A DNA stretch of 64,000 nucleotides from Scortum barcoo. Its lineage: Eukaryota; Chordata; Actinopteri; Centrarchiformes; Terapontidae. The position numbers and the translations under genes were made by a program. The stretch is from NCBI GenBank assembly GCA_023238725.1, contig CM041540.1:2631001-2695000 (forward strand), read 5' to 3'. The notes beneath the pieces were generated by a model. The model saw nothing but the letters and a program-made list of their open reading frames with translations, did no database searches and was not told the origin of the DNA. This document shows, in pieces, positions 10,901 through 20,670 of this stretch (position 1 is its first letter; each line of letters starts with the position of its first letter).

Positions 10901-13900
10901 TTGACAGTATACACCCTAAATAAATAATATTTCTAATATTTTCTTTTGAATTGTAAGTTTCTTTAAATCAAATCAGATTATGTGTATTCCATTTATAGCG
11001 TAATGTCAAAACAATTGTTTTTGTCAACAGAACTGTAAACATGAGTTGGTCTCCTCAGTAGTGCCAAGCTTGGAAAAATGTGCCAGGTGTAGTGGACCGT
11101 TTGCCTCTCTCAAGTGGCTTGGTCTGAGATGTAAAGGTGAGTATTTTGTTTTGATAAATTAATGATGTGTCCATAAATGCTCCACCATTTTCTACAAATA
11201 ATATATTTACAGATTCCAACAACTTGTGTTGTCAAAACTATAAAAATTGTATGTCTTTATATGTAGGTATTTACAAATGTAATTTAATTTGATCATTTTG
11301 AGTGGAATGTTCAAATCTTTCTTTAGTTGAATGTAGGTAAATACTTTTTTTTTTTTTTTTATTTAGAGATAAGTGCACCAACTTAAGTTCTCACTATCCT
11401 CTGTCTAGTTTGCTCCTGTTTCTGGCACAAATCCTGCTATGAGAAAAATGTGAAGCTCTGCCTTGGTAAGCCCTACCTTCCATCGGTAAGTGTATTTTTG
11501 GAATTAGCTAGTCTTTTATTTTAGTCAGTTATATGCCTGAAGGTGTAATAATTCTCTTTCCTCCGCCCACCCCCACCCCGAATATCAGATTTCTGAAAAA
11601 TTGAGTTCAAGTGAAGACTCATCATCAGAGGAGGAATATGTACCTGATAGCTGTGATTCTGACAGTTCATGGACAAGCACAACAGGGCCTTCAAAATATG
11701 TAATTGCTACGCAGATGTCAGGACAGAATATGGAAGAGTCCTACAGTGACTCTCTGGTCAGCACAGCACAGCTTGAAAAGCCTTGCAGCAAAGGCAAGCA
11801 AGTACAAGTATCAAAAAAAGTTCAGGCTAAGGTTAGGAATGGCAATACTAAAGACTCTTCTGCAGAAGAGAGCGCAGAAACCAGGGAAGATCTGTGCATA
11901 CAGTCCTCAAGCATATCCTCTTCAGTAAGTCATAAAACGTACTGCTACATTTGTGGAAAGCCGCAGTCAAAATTCACACGTCACTTAAAAACTCATGAGA
12001 AGACAAATGTGGATGTTGCTCGAGTTTTGGCACTCCCAAAGGACTCCAAAGAACGCAAGGACATGCTGACCCAACTACGAAACAAAGGGAACTATGCACA
12101 CAATACAGAGGTTTTAGCGAATGGGACTGGTTTGTTAAAACTTAGACGCCAACCAAAGAAAGACCATAATCCACAAGACTATGTGCACTGCATGTATTGC
12201 CAGGCTTTTTATCTTCGCAAGGATTTGTGGCGACATGTTCGAAACTGTTCTTCAAAACCAGCAGAAGGAAGTGCAGGGCCGGGAAGAACTAGGGTCTTGT
12301 CTTTGGCCACAATGTCAGAGTCAACATTGTATCAAAGGATATCCCAAGGTGTTTGGAAGCTGTTAACTGCAATGAAAGACGATGACATTTCTGCTGCTGT
12401 GCGCAGTGACTTCTGCATCCTTCAGTTGGCCCAGTCATTTTTCAACAAACATGGACAGGATCCCACCAAAGCTGACTACATTCGCCAGAAGCTCCGCGAA
12501 GTTGGAAGACTTCTACTGACCCTGCGCAGAGAATCTTCAATATATACCCTTGAGGATGCTGTAAAACCTGCAAATTTCCAGTTGGTTATCCAAGCTGTCA
12601 AGAAGGTATCTGGATTTGATGAAGAAAAGCACTGTTACCAAACTCCAAGCCTCGCGCTTAAGTTGGGTCATTCGTTGCAAAAGATATGTGACATCATACA
12701 CTGCAGAGCTCTAATGGCAGATGACAATGCACTGATAAAGTCTACCCAGACTTTCAAAACACTGTATACCACAAAGTGGTCTGAACTTGTCTCACACACA
12801 GCTTTGACCACCTTGAATGAAGGACACTTCAACAAGCCATCTACGCTGCCTTTCACTGAGGACGTGCAGCGCCTTCACCAGCATCTTGAAAAGACTGCAG
12901 ATTTAGCATCTGAGGTCTTGGAAAAGACGCCAACACAGCAAGTGTATGCTGAACTTTGCAAAGCAACCCTTGCAAAAATAATATTGTTCAACAGAAGACG
13001 TGGAGGAGAAGTTGCAAAAATGCAACTGAAAAGCTTCCTTGAGAGGGACACAACTGTTCTACATACAGATGTTGCCGCTGGCCTTACAAAGTTTGAACAA
13101 AAACTTTGCAAACACTTCAGTCGTGTGGAAATTAGGGGTAAAAGAGGACGCAAAGTTGCTGTGCTGCTGTCACCAGACATGGTTGATGCCTTAACACAAC
13201 TCATAAGAAAAAGACAAGAATGTGGGGTTCCTGAAGAAAACACATTCCTGTTTGCAAGACCTCACTGTTTGTCTCCTTATAGGGGACAGGACTGTCTGAG
13301 AACCTATGCAAATGAGTGTGGCGCTCAGAACCCTGAACTCCTCAGGTCGACGCAGTTACGCAAACATGTTGCAACTTTGTCACAGGTCTTGAACCTCAAA
13401 AACCATGAGCTGGACCAAGTTGCCGACTTCCTAGGCCATGATATTCGCGTCCACAGAGAATATTATAGGCTTCCAGAGGCTACAACCCAGCTGGCCAAAA
13501 TATCAAAGCTACTACTTGCCATGGAGAAAGGGTCCCTGACAAATCTTCAAGGAAAAACACTGGAAGAGATTGAAATTGAAGGTACTATACTTTATTTGTT
13601 GTTAATTATATTCTGTATGTTAATGTCATGGTTAGCATTAAGTATTGCTAACACAATTTTAGTTTAATAAAATAAACAGACATATCTGTAGCTTTTGTAA
13701 CTTAAACAATGTCATATTTATTAAACTTCAGACTGATTATGTATTATAGATATAAATGCTGATATGAATCAGTTAACATCTGCAATAGTAAACATCTTTA
13801 ATGTTTTTAACTTAATCTTTGTTAGATACCATGCACTTGACTGATTCCGGGCAAAGTGAAGACAGTGAGGATGAAGAAGAGGATCTCCCTACATCTCCTC

Positions 13901-16660
13901 AGACAAAAATTGGTAAGTGTAGTAAAGAATACAGGCATTAAATTATCCACATATGGACTTAAGGGTATGATGCAATGTTTGTTTTTATGCATGAAATATT
14001 TTAATTTCCACAAACCTGTATATAACTCATGACCTATATTGAGTTATACTATGTATTCTTCAGGAGTGAAAAGAACCAGGCAACCTGGTGAGGAATTGCC
14101 AGGCACCCCAGATGGTATGACCCTGTGCTCACTTCACCAGCATGCTCACTGATGTTTGATTCATTGCATGTAGGCTGAGCAATGCTACTGTATGTTACAA
14201 TACATTCTTCATATTTTTTTTAAATTCACAGATATTGATTCACCCCAAGAAGGAACATCTACAGGTATCGAAGAAATACAAATCACTTTTAAAGCTATTT
14301 GAATACTGTCGGTGTTAACAAAATACAGCATATGCAAGCCTATGATCTCCGTTTACTGTTTACATTGCTTTCAAGTTGTAGATTTATTATAATCTGTAAA
14401 TTACATAACATTGAAATGATCTCATTTGCAGCATTTAACGAAAACACCAACAGGAGGGACAAACAGCCTAGACGTAGAAGAGAAGAGCATGAACAACCTG
14501 GTAAATGCACACAAACACATACACAAAACACCTCACTACTGAAGTCACCTTTTTCAGAGTGGTGGCTTAACTCCTTGCAGGCTGGATGGGAGCTGTGTGC
14601 TGCCAGTCCTTCCATGAGCCATGTCTACTAAAATGCTTGATAGCCAGTAGTTGATTAGTTGTATTTGTCACTCCTCTTGTTTTGGGGAATGTCAGGAATT
14701 ATTGTAAACACACAAAAGAGTTACAACAACCTACTTCATATAAACTGGAGTTTGTTTACAGTAAGCATATATCACACACTGAGAGACCCATCTGAAAATA
14801 AAGTATTGTCAGATGTAGGAGGATGACAGGGATAACTGTGTGTTTGTTAATGATGACATTGTTTATTTCAATCTCTGCTGCACAATTAACACATAAAGCA
14901 TTTCAGAGACACCTGAGTCTGGAAATTAACTATTTATTGCAGGTGGTTAACCCATTTGTTTGACAGAGCTCTGTGAATCTGAGCAGTAACAAGAGATCTG
15001 CTGAACAAAACATACATGAACATTAAATCTGAGCTTTGTTCTGACAGTTTTGTCCATGCAGACCACTTAAATGTTAAGATAATTACTATATATACATTAC
15101 TATTATATGAAACGTTACCGCTGATATGTCCCATATTCAGGATACTCCTGATATTTTTGCTGCTACAGAGGTTATCAAAGTTGAATGTATGTAAATGTAT
15201 GACATTCATTGCCACTAGATACCTCACTAGAGCACCAACCACTTAAACCAAAGCAAATTATGATCAGACTGTAAAATTAGGAATTGCTCATCAAACATGA
15301 ATCATGATTGTGTGACTACCTAGCTTTTCTCGCTCAAAGTGTTTTCACAAACACTTTTTAGAGTACTGTAAAGCTCTATTATGAGAGTTTTTAAACAGGC
15401 CACCATGATGAAAACAGATGGATTGACAACAGAGTGGGACTCCCAGCATGCACGCTCCGCTGTCTCATCTACCAAAACAAAGAATAGGCAAGCTCAACAC
15501 ACTTATAGGGAGTGTAACATCATTCTCTGCTCAGGATGTCATTACTCTACTATATCTTTAATTAGCAAATAGTTGTTTGCTGCAATATTAATTTTAAGAA
15601 TGCCATATTTAACATTTCTCCAGATGTTATCAATCTACATTAGATTTGGTTTCTTCATCGCTGCTATTCTAAACTTGTGTTTTACAGTTTATGGCATTGT
15701 GGTGAGTAAACACCTCAGTTTTTAGTGCCATAGTAATCAGTGGTATGCCGTATTGTAGTATCAAAATGTGCTGCCAGTCATTCTGTTCAAAACAATTGCT
15801 AATAGTAATTGTTCACGAAGAAAGATAGTGGTAGGATTTTATTGTGAAACTAGACATTTTGATCATGTGATTTGGGGTCAGCGATATCTTAACTTAACCT
15901 GGATTTATGTCCTCCCTAAAACAAGATTTTCACATCCTCTTTTTTTTTTTTGGTGTGCCTGTGTTAGGAAGCCTGCATTGTGAAGATGAAATACATTGTG
16001 TCTCACAAAGTTTTACCAAAAAAAGCAGCTCAGAATCGAGCACTGTTACATCTCATTAACGTTTAGCAGTTGAAGTGAAAAAACAAACCATGTTGCCTTA
16101 CATATAGAAGAATGATCCCAGTGAGCTCTTTGCAGTCAATTTTTTATATATGGGGAGACAGCATAAGAGATCACTTCATGGTATTGTCCAGTACCAGTAG
16201 CATGAGATGGGAATCAGTACCAGAAAAGAAAAGTGCATCTCTAGTTTACGTTGCTTTAAAGTTGTTTTTAGTAAGTGGCATAACAAATGTTAAGAATATT
16301 ACATTTAATATTATATTGTTACATGTAATATTCATTAATAATGAATATTACATTTAATATTAAGTGTTAAACCTAAAGTTTGGGTATCACTGACAATCTG
16401 TTTCTTCTTTTGTAGTGTCTGATGAAAATCCTCGAAGGAAACAGAAGCGGCAGTGGTCTTCTACAGAGGTTGCAGCAGTGATGCGACATTTTAGTCGGCA
16501 CATTGCCAAGGGTAAACTAGCCACTAGGATTGAATGCCAGCAGTGCAAGACCGCTGAGCATCCCTCTCTGGCTAATCGCTCTCTTCAAAACATAAGAGAC
16601 TTTGTCAGGAATCGAGGTTTAACTCTAAAAAAGAGCAGTCACCAAACTGCTATGGGTTAA
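4232..16660 (+). CDS. SET domain-zinc finger-tyrosine recombinase fusion protein (20 coding exons)
   Basis: Manually spliced exons: 4232-4349, 4439-4601, 4756-4948, 5390-5443, seven 75-bp exons (5924-5998, 6482-6556, 7040-7114, 7518-7592, 7995-8069, 8580-8654, 9680-9754), 10267-10338, 11031-11136, 11409-11485, 11589-13581, 13826-13912, 14064-14114, 14232-14264, 14432-14500 and 16416-16660. They total 3,786 nt, an unbroken 1,261-codon frame ending in TAA. All introns are GT-AG except the one at 10339, which starts GC. The ATG at 4232 (GAAATGG) lies three bases after a splice acceptor. Domain order: KMT5A-like SET (about 38-158); 25-aa repeats (177-351); Cys/His-rich module (376-436); acidic linker, two zinc fingers and tyrosine recombinase (437-1100); low-complexity charged linkers (1101-1180); SANT-like tail (1181-1261). 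A nuclear chromatin or DNA-binding role is inferred. Exact products and isoforms need transcript data. The alternative is two adjacent genes, but frame continuity through every junction argues against that. Confidence 0.75.
5390..5443 (+). CDS. Linker exon 4 after the SET domain
   Basis: A 54-bp exon, phase 0 on both sides, encoding residues 159-176 (KEHHQGLDSGAAGDGTKK). It has acceptor GACAG at 5385-5389 and donor GTAAAT at 5444. It joins the SET domain to the repeated exon array in frame. No motif is recognised; it looks like a flexible linker. Confidence 0.65.
5636..5853 (+). repeat. 81-bp hairpin minisatellite, intron 4 block (3 units)
   Basis: Units begin at 5636, 5717 and 5798 (period 81). 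Each unit starts with the 12-mer ACACAGTCCTGA and, about 32 bases later, has its exact reverse complement TCAGGACTGTGT, so each can fold into a stem-loop of about 56 nt. Units are joined by a linker resembling GGTTGTGTTGAGAAATACTG. Equivalent blocks occur at about 6194-6411, 6752-6969, 7310-7448, 7787-7925, 8264-8400 and 9369-9500. A strongly diverged single unit lies at 8770-8845. All lie in introns between exons 4 and 11. Confidence 0.9.
5924..9754 (+). CDS. Array of seven tandem 75-bp phase-0 exons
   Basis: Seven copies of a 75-bp exon lie at 5924-5998, 6482-6556, 7040-7114, 7518-7592, 7995-8069, 8580-8654 and 9680-9754. Each has the acceptor context TTCTCTACAAG and a donor GTAAAT, GTATAT or GTAAAG. 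Copies 1-5 are identical by eye and encode a 25-aa unit starting ISSETEPQHADVDV and ending DNIQQ. Copies 6 and 7 keep the first half but end in ALDSFREIIQQ and ALDSFSEIIQQ. Every copy is a whole number of codons in phase 0, so adding or skipping copies keeps the frame. The unit is acidic and Ser/Thr/Gln-rich with no known domain; a spacer role is inferred. The flanking introns are nearly as similar as the exons, pointing to recent duplication or conversion rather than strong selection on the protein. Confidence 0.75.
8655..9679 (+). other. Intron between exon copies 6 and 7
   Basis: This is the largest interval in the array. It contains a degenerate minisatellite unit (8770-8845), then roughly 500 bp of unique AT-rich sequence. 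Two good hairpin units (about 9369-9500) and the block of about 110 bp shared with the previous intron complete it. No coding frame is seen. Confidence 0.7.
10267..10338 (+). CDS. Coding exon 12, followed by a GC-AG intron
   Basis: A 72-bp phase-0 exon encodes residues 352-375, starting PSAEMGSLVSDM and ending MDIINQ. The acceptor is TTTTTTGTAG at 10257-10266. The donor is CAG|GCAAGT, a GC donor with otherwise perfect consensus, which is the usual form of functional GC-AG introns. Its acidic character and IINQ ending resemble the IIQQ ending of the 75-bp repeats, so it may be an old diverged copy of that exon (24 rather than 25 codons). Confidence 0.6.
10339..11030 (+). other. Intron 12 (GC-AG)
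   Basis: An AT-rich intron of about 690 bp, with no element or reading frame recognised. It ends at acceptor TTGTCAACAG (11021-11030). Confidence 0.55.
11031..11485 (+). CDS. Cys/His-rich zinc-binding module (exons 13-14)
   Basis: Exons 11031-11136 and 11409-11485, joined at a split Val codon, encode residues 376-436. The Cys/His pattern is Cys-Ala-Arg-Cys, then CKVCSCFWHKSC, then KLC. That is a C-x2-C, C-x2-C, H-x2-C, C arrangement that looks like a small zinc-binding fold of treble-clef or PHD-like type. I cannot name the family. Donor GTGAGT at 11137 and donor GTAAGT at 11486 are both strong. The module sits between the repeat array and the recombinase exon and probably mediates protein or chromatin contacts; that is inference. 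Confidence 0.6.
11589..13581 (+). CDS. Large exon: zinc fingers and tyrosine-recombinase (Crypton-like) domain
   Basis: Exon 15 encodes residues 437-1100 plus the first base of codon 1101. It opens with an acidic Ser/Asp/Glu stretch (about 437-465). A first zinc finger follows, Cys555-x2-Cys558-x9-His568-x3-His572, then a second, Cys637-x2-Cys640-x11-His652-x3-Cys656. The C-terminal half fits the tyrosine-recombinase fold: box I Arg907 in NRRRGGEV; a beta-hairpin Lys in RGKRGRKVAVLL; box II LRKHVATL with Arg1027 and His1029; FLGH with His1053; and the nucleophile candidate Tyr1062 in HREYYRLPE, nine residues after His1053 as in phage integrases. The position expected to be His three residues before Arg1027 is Thr. 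The domain most resembles Crypton-type recombinases and their domesticated relatives. An intron-retained form would stop at about 13665. Strand-transfer activity is plausible but unproven. Confidence 0.8.
13826..14500 (+). CDS. Charged linker exons 16-19
   Basis: Four short exons, all phase 1, at 13826-13912, 14064-14114, 14232-14264 and 14432-14500, encode residues 1101-1180. The first is acidic (SGQSEDSEDEEEDLP). The last is strongly basic (NRRDKQPRRRREEHEQP) and could serve as a nuclear localisation signal. Because all share phase 1 at both ends, any of them could be skipped without a frameshift. No folded domain is recognised; they link the recombinase to the C-terminal domain. Confidence 0.6.
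14501..16415 (+). other. Intron 19, 1.9 kb
   Basis: The last intron, from donor GTAAAT at 14501 to acceptor TTTTGTAG at 16408-16415. It contains an AT-rich near-palindrome at 16323-16353. Several open frames of 60-110 codons in it lack coding character. No exon that would preserve the phase-1 junction was found. Confidence 0.55.
16323..16353. repeat. AT-rich perfect inverted repeat, 15-bp arms, 1-nt spacer
   Basis: Arms 16323-16337 (ATGTAATATTCATTA) and 16339-16353 are exact reverse complements separated by one base. Neighbouring AATATTACATTTAATATTA words at about 16297 and 16345 extend the AT-rich symmetric region. This could extrude a cruciform or be the core of a decayed MITE; no target duplication was identified. 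Confidence 0.8.
16416..16660 (+). CDS. Terminal exon: SANT/Myb-like C-terminal domain
   Basis: Encodes residues 1181-1261 and the stop TAA at 16658-16660. It contains RRKQKRQWSSTEVAAVMRHF, then a Cys-x2-Cys pair (ECQQC), then SLQNIRDFVRNRG. A Trp-start helix, a C-x2-C near its middle and a final helix followed by basic residues form a recurrent C-terminal domain. I associate it with multicopy fish proteins that also carry the tyrosine-recombinase domain. This is the strongest sign that the upstream recombinase exon and this exon belong to one gene. It is probably DNA-binding. Confidence 0.7.
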
Positions 16661-17120
16661 ATTATGTGTTACGAAATGATGTTCTTATGTTATTGAAGGT
16701 TGTGAATTTGCAGTTGCAATGTAAACTGTTGCGATTTTGTAGGAAAAAAATACTGTCTGTACTGTAATACTGTAAATACTGTATTGTTGAAACCTGACAG
16801 GAATAATTTGGTTCCTTATTCACTGGTGAGTCTAATAATTCTGATAAGTCTTTATGTATCAGCTGGCTTTTCGTTAACCTGCTGCATGTAGGTTAACATC
16901 GAATTGCACAAATAGCATGGACCGCCGAGCATCCCTCTCTGGCTAATCGCTCTCTTTAAAACATCTCTGCTTTTCAGTGTAAACTGTAAAATACTGTCCT
17001 CGTTGAAACCTGACAGTAATAAATTTGGTTTCTTGTTCACTGATGAGTCTTATGCTCTTATGTATCAGCTGGCTTTTCCAAAGTCATACTGGATGTAGGT
17101 AAACATGGAATCTCAGAAAT
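16661..17120 (+). other. 3' untranslated region with tandem duplicate of the terminal exon
   Basis: A 44-bp piece of the last coding exon (16550-16593) recurs at 16921-16964 with two mismatches. The following 3' sequence is also duplicated: around CCTGACAGGAATAATTTGG at about 16791 and CCTGACAGTAATAAATTTGG at about 17010, then TATGTATCAGCTGGCTTTTC in both copies. The second copy lacks about 150 bp corresponding to the rest of the exon and the stop. An AATAAA polyadenylation hexamer is at 17019-17024, only in the second copy. Confidence 0.75.
17019..17024 (+). terminator. Candidate polyadenylation signal AATAAA
   Basis: First canonical AATAAA downstream of the stop codon at 16660, about 360 bp away. 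The equivalent position of the upstream duplicate reads GAATAATT and lacks the hexamer. The site is plausible, but cleavage cannot be verified here. Confidence 0.4.
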
Positions 17121-17740
17121 CGCATTTAGTATTTTAATAGTACAGAACTGTACAGAATTATGTGTATTGGTGATGCAATGAAAAGTGCTCCGTGTGTGTT
17201 GACTGTACACTTATACAAGCAATGACTTTGAAGTTTAATCACTAATTTCTTATGTTTGCATACAATGAACAATTTAGCAAAGGGCAAAAATACATGATAT
17301 AGGGAACAAAGTGCAGGAAGTCTTGTCCATTGTCCTCATATATTAGGTGTGACCTTTTGTTGCACAATGCCTTCATGTTTGTGTTTGTGTTTAGCAATGT
17401 TCCCCTTAATCATGTTTGACCCTTTAATGTACTTCTGTGACATTTTTGTGTGTTGTATAGCTACTGTCCTCTTAAATTGATTTTGTCCTTATAATTTCCC
17501 TTTCTGTCATGGGCAGGGCTTAATTTTCTGTCTTTCTAATTAAGTATGTTGTCAGGTAGATGTATCTTGGGTTGTGTTGTGTGTATTCAGTATCTAAAGT
17601 GACATTTGTGTTGTGGGGCTCAAGTTAGATTTTTTGACAGTTACCACATCATTGTAAACCAAGGGGAAAGGGGTGTCCTTCTAATGAAGCAAAAAAGCGT
17701 GTTTCGGCGGGAGTGTCCTGTTAGTACACAAAAACCCGTA

Positions 17741-17744
<4 letters not shown>
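17121..17744. other. Intergenic, nothing recognised
   Basis: AT-rich unique-looking sequence downstream of the gene. No reading frame, RNA gene or repeat family recognised. Confidence 0.4.
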
Positions 17745-17778
<34 letters not shown>

Positions 17779-17882
17779 CTCTAGGCCTTTCAAAGGAATT
17801 TCATTTCCAATATACAGACTGTTGAGGGTCCAATTTCGTGACCGGTGTAGTGGATCATTGTGTCTGAGGGTGTGTGTGTGTG

Positions 17883-17934
<52 letters not shown>
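17745..17934. repeat. Two (TG)n microsatellites
   Basis: TG dinucleotide runs at about 17745-17776 and 17871-17934, separated by about 95 bp of ordinary sequence. Open frames made of Cys-Val repeats across them are artefacts of the dinucleotide repeat. Confidence 0.95.
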
Positions 17935-19385
17935 TAGAAAAAGCTAGAATCCAAACCTCAGCAACAGCAGCCAAGCGAGAGAGATGAGCATCGCTGGGAA
18001 GAAGAGACAGGAAAGTAGAAAAAAGAAAAAAAAGTGAGAAAAAGTGAGGCAGAGATAAGGAAAGGTAAGAGAGATAGAGAATGGGCGAGAGACACTGGAC
18101 TGTATGAGAGAGGGAGAGAGAGAGAGAGCAAACCAGGTAGAGAGGTGAAGGGAGAACAAAAATGAGGACAGCATGTTTAATGGAAGTGACAGAGCAAAGC
18201 CTTTACACCTACAAATCACTGGACACACACTCACAAAACACACACACACACACACACCTACTCTGCTGAATACAAACAAAAACTATTTTTCACTCGCCTC
18301 TCCAGCATCAGAGACTCCCTTCCTGTTTCTTCTCAGCTAAAACTGGACACACATACACACACAGGCCTCCTGCCTCACACAATAACACTAACATCGGGTA
18401 TTAATCGTGTAATAAACCTCTGATCTGACGAATACAAACCCGGGTGCGGTTACATATTCACACTGCTGCAGGATCGATGAACTCTCTCTCTCTCTTTTAT
18501 TAAAAGGGACATTAAAGGATTTTATGTTTTCCTTAAAAGCTTTTCTCTGCAATACGTAAACACGCTGCTGTATAATTAAACCTGCATTTCTATTACACTG
18601 TCTTTATCACATCACACTGGAAATCAAACGTGATTTTAGTGGGGTTTTTTTTTTTTTTTAAGTTACACTTGATGATGGGGTGAAAAGTTGTATCACGAAA
18701 AAGACATGATACATTATACTTACTCATCTTATGTGTTTTGTTCATCTTAAACTGTGTTGTGTCTTGATTTTGCTGCTGGTACGTTGATAAAAACTGCACT
18801 GAAACTCTGAGATGATGGCCTGCATACTACAAAAAACATTCACCACATGCACAAGAGGAGATAACTCATCACCTAAAAACAGCCTCATTTAAAGGCGCCC
18901 TGAGGAGTTTTCTTGTAAACAGTTTTCTGTTTACATTCGGCATTACTCACCGTCATGTGACTGACTGAGGTCTGAAAATCAAATCAAAGAGAACCTCTTG
19001 TGTAAAGACTTGCTTTGGATCTGCATCCTGTCGTGGAAGAGAAACAGAAGACGAAGATGAAAAGTGAAACTAAAATGGAGAAGCGCTCCTTTCCAGGTAA
19101 AATTAACTGATCCACTGGGCTGAACAGACCATCAAAGATTGGGCTGCCCTGATTGGCTTTAATCTGCCAAAATGGCTGCCAATATGGCGGAGCCAACGGC
19201 GCTGGAAACGCTGCAAAAAAGTACTGGACCAAAACTTCAAATCGCAGCCCAGCAAAACCAAACAGCCGTTCGTCTGCTGGCACATCGAGCTCAAACGAGC
19301 CGCAGACTGTCTGTCAAAAGATTATTCGGCACTAAATCACAGAGGGCAGAGACCTGCAGCAGCACAGCCCATTATGAGACGTAAA
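17935..19385. other. Intergenic; purine-rich tract then CA-rich patches
   Basis: 17975-18165 is strongly purine-rich on the plus strand (AG-type words, including (GA)n at about 18113-18128). CA runs follow near 18238-18257 and 18350-18362, and a T run near 18647-18660. The rest is unique-looking. No supported gene. Confidence 0.5.
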
Positions 19386-19540
19386 TCTGTATTTATATAA
19401 CACTTTCATTCAAAAAGGGCTCTACAATTACTCTCATTCACGCTCAGACACTGATGGCAGCAAGCGACCATACGAGGCGCTGACCCGAACATCAAGGCCG
19501 ATCTGGGGTTCGGCGATTTGAACGATGACGCGGCCACCCA
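19386..19540 (+). repeat. Dispersed repeat fragment (CACTGATGGCAG family)
   Basis: TTTATATAACACTTTCATTC, a CTCTCATTCACGCTCAGACA block, CTGATGGCAGCAAGCGACCA and GGGGTTCGGCG occur in this order. They match, from recognition, a repeat family abundant in teleost genomes. It is a truncated, diverged copy. Confidence 0.55.
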
Positions 19541-20519
19541 ACGAGATGCAAGACTTCCTCTTTAAGGGCTGAAATCCAAAACTTTCCACTCGTTGTTGGA
19601 GAGAGATGCCAAAAAAGGCATGTTAAACAGTTTACGGTGAAATATAAAGGTAAAATCAGAAGTAGTCAAAAACAATCATACCCTGGACTCCAGAGGGTTA
19701 AACCTGGTTAAAGTTCTGTTGTTAGTTTCTAATAAAGTTATCAGTGGTGTCCCATCTGCAGGATTATTTTACCCTGATCGCTCTCTGGATGACCACTCCA
19801 ACCTCAAAAGGAGCTGATGGGAGTTTAAGGGTTGAAAACTGGGGCGAAGCTTTCATGTCTCATCGAAGAGCGAGAGCCTGATGCAGGATCCGTGAAGGGA
19901 ACGAAGCTCTTGACACTTTGTCGAGAGCGACGAGCACATTTTTGGAAACGCTCTGGCATGAAAATGACGGCATTTAAAGTTCTAACACGGGGGAAAAAAA
20001 GAAAGGCTGCTGCTTTTATCCAAAAACTGTCAGCCTTGAGACCTTCTTATCATTTAAAAATTGTCAGACTCCTCTCCCTGACCCCCTCTGCTTCCCTTTC
20101 TTATCTGTCTGTTTCGCTTTTGTCACGTCCCCAAACGTTTCTTTCTCTCGACACGGCTCTTCCCTCCATGACCGCGCTGATCTGTTTGCCGCAAAGCTTG
20201 GCATTAACAGCAGTTGGGTGCACATCAAATATTTGATGGAAATGCACGGATGGCGCTTGGACATCTATCAGAGTCGGTGTCTGGGAAGATAAATCAAACT
20301 AGGATTGGAAAAGATATCTTGGTTGGTTTTTTGAAGATGATATTTTTGTAATGAAGCTGCACGCAGCCAATATTTTCGTCCTTAATGCCTTCAAAAAACT
20401 CCTGTCACCTCATTCAAATGTCTTTACAGGGTTTCCTAGAATTGCATCTGTCCATTAAATTTGAACTTTTACAGGCTTTTTCCATCCCGACAAACAGAAT
20501 TCAGTATGTGACGCTTTGG
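19541..20519. other. Intergenic, nothing firm
   Basis: Unique-looking sequence. The frame at 19832-20236 (134 codons) has no homology I recognise, no splice context and no plausible domain, so I do not call it a gene. Confidence 0.4.
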
Positions 20520-20524
20520 AAAAT

Positions 20525-20670
20525 TACTTTATTTCAGACTTTATGCTAAGCTAAGTTAGCCGTAGCTTTATATTTACAGTACAGATATGAAAATCGAGCC
20601 ATCTAACTCCTGGAAAGAAAGCGAATGAGGTTATTTCCCATTTCCTGTGTCAAAAATGTCCTTTAATCTA
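20525..20670 (+). repeat. Dispersed repeat fragment (TATGCTAAGCTAAG family)
   Basis: Contains TTATGCTAAGCTAAGTTAGC, then CTTTATATTTACAGTACAGA, then GAAAGCGAATGAGGTTATTT and a phrase like CAAAAATGTC. This order matches a repeat common in fish introns and UTRs. A second, shorter copy is at 40655-40790. Confidence 0.65.

Noticed and set aside
12875..13243. 122-codon minus-strand open frame
   Set aside because: It is the shadow of the recombinase exon on the opposite strand, which has clear domain homology.
17606..17947. Open frames rich in Cys-Val or His-Thr across dinucleotide runs (also near 25735, 29742, 33240, 43250, 50102, 61660)
   Set aside because: They are translations of (GT)n and (CA)n microsatellites and have no homology or gene structure.
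19832..20236. 134-codon plus-strand frame as a possible gene
   Set aside because: No domain, no supporting splice sites, ordinary intergenic composition.
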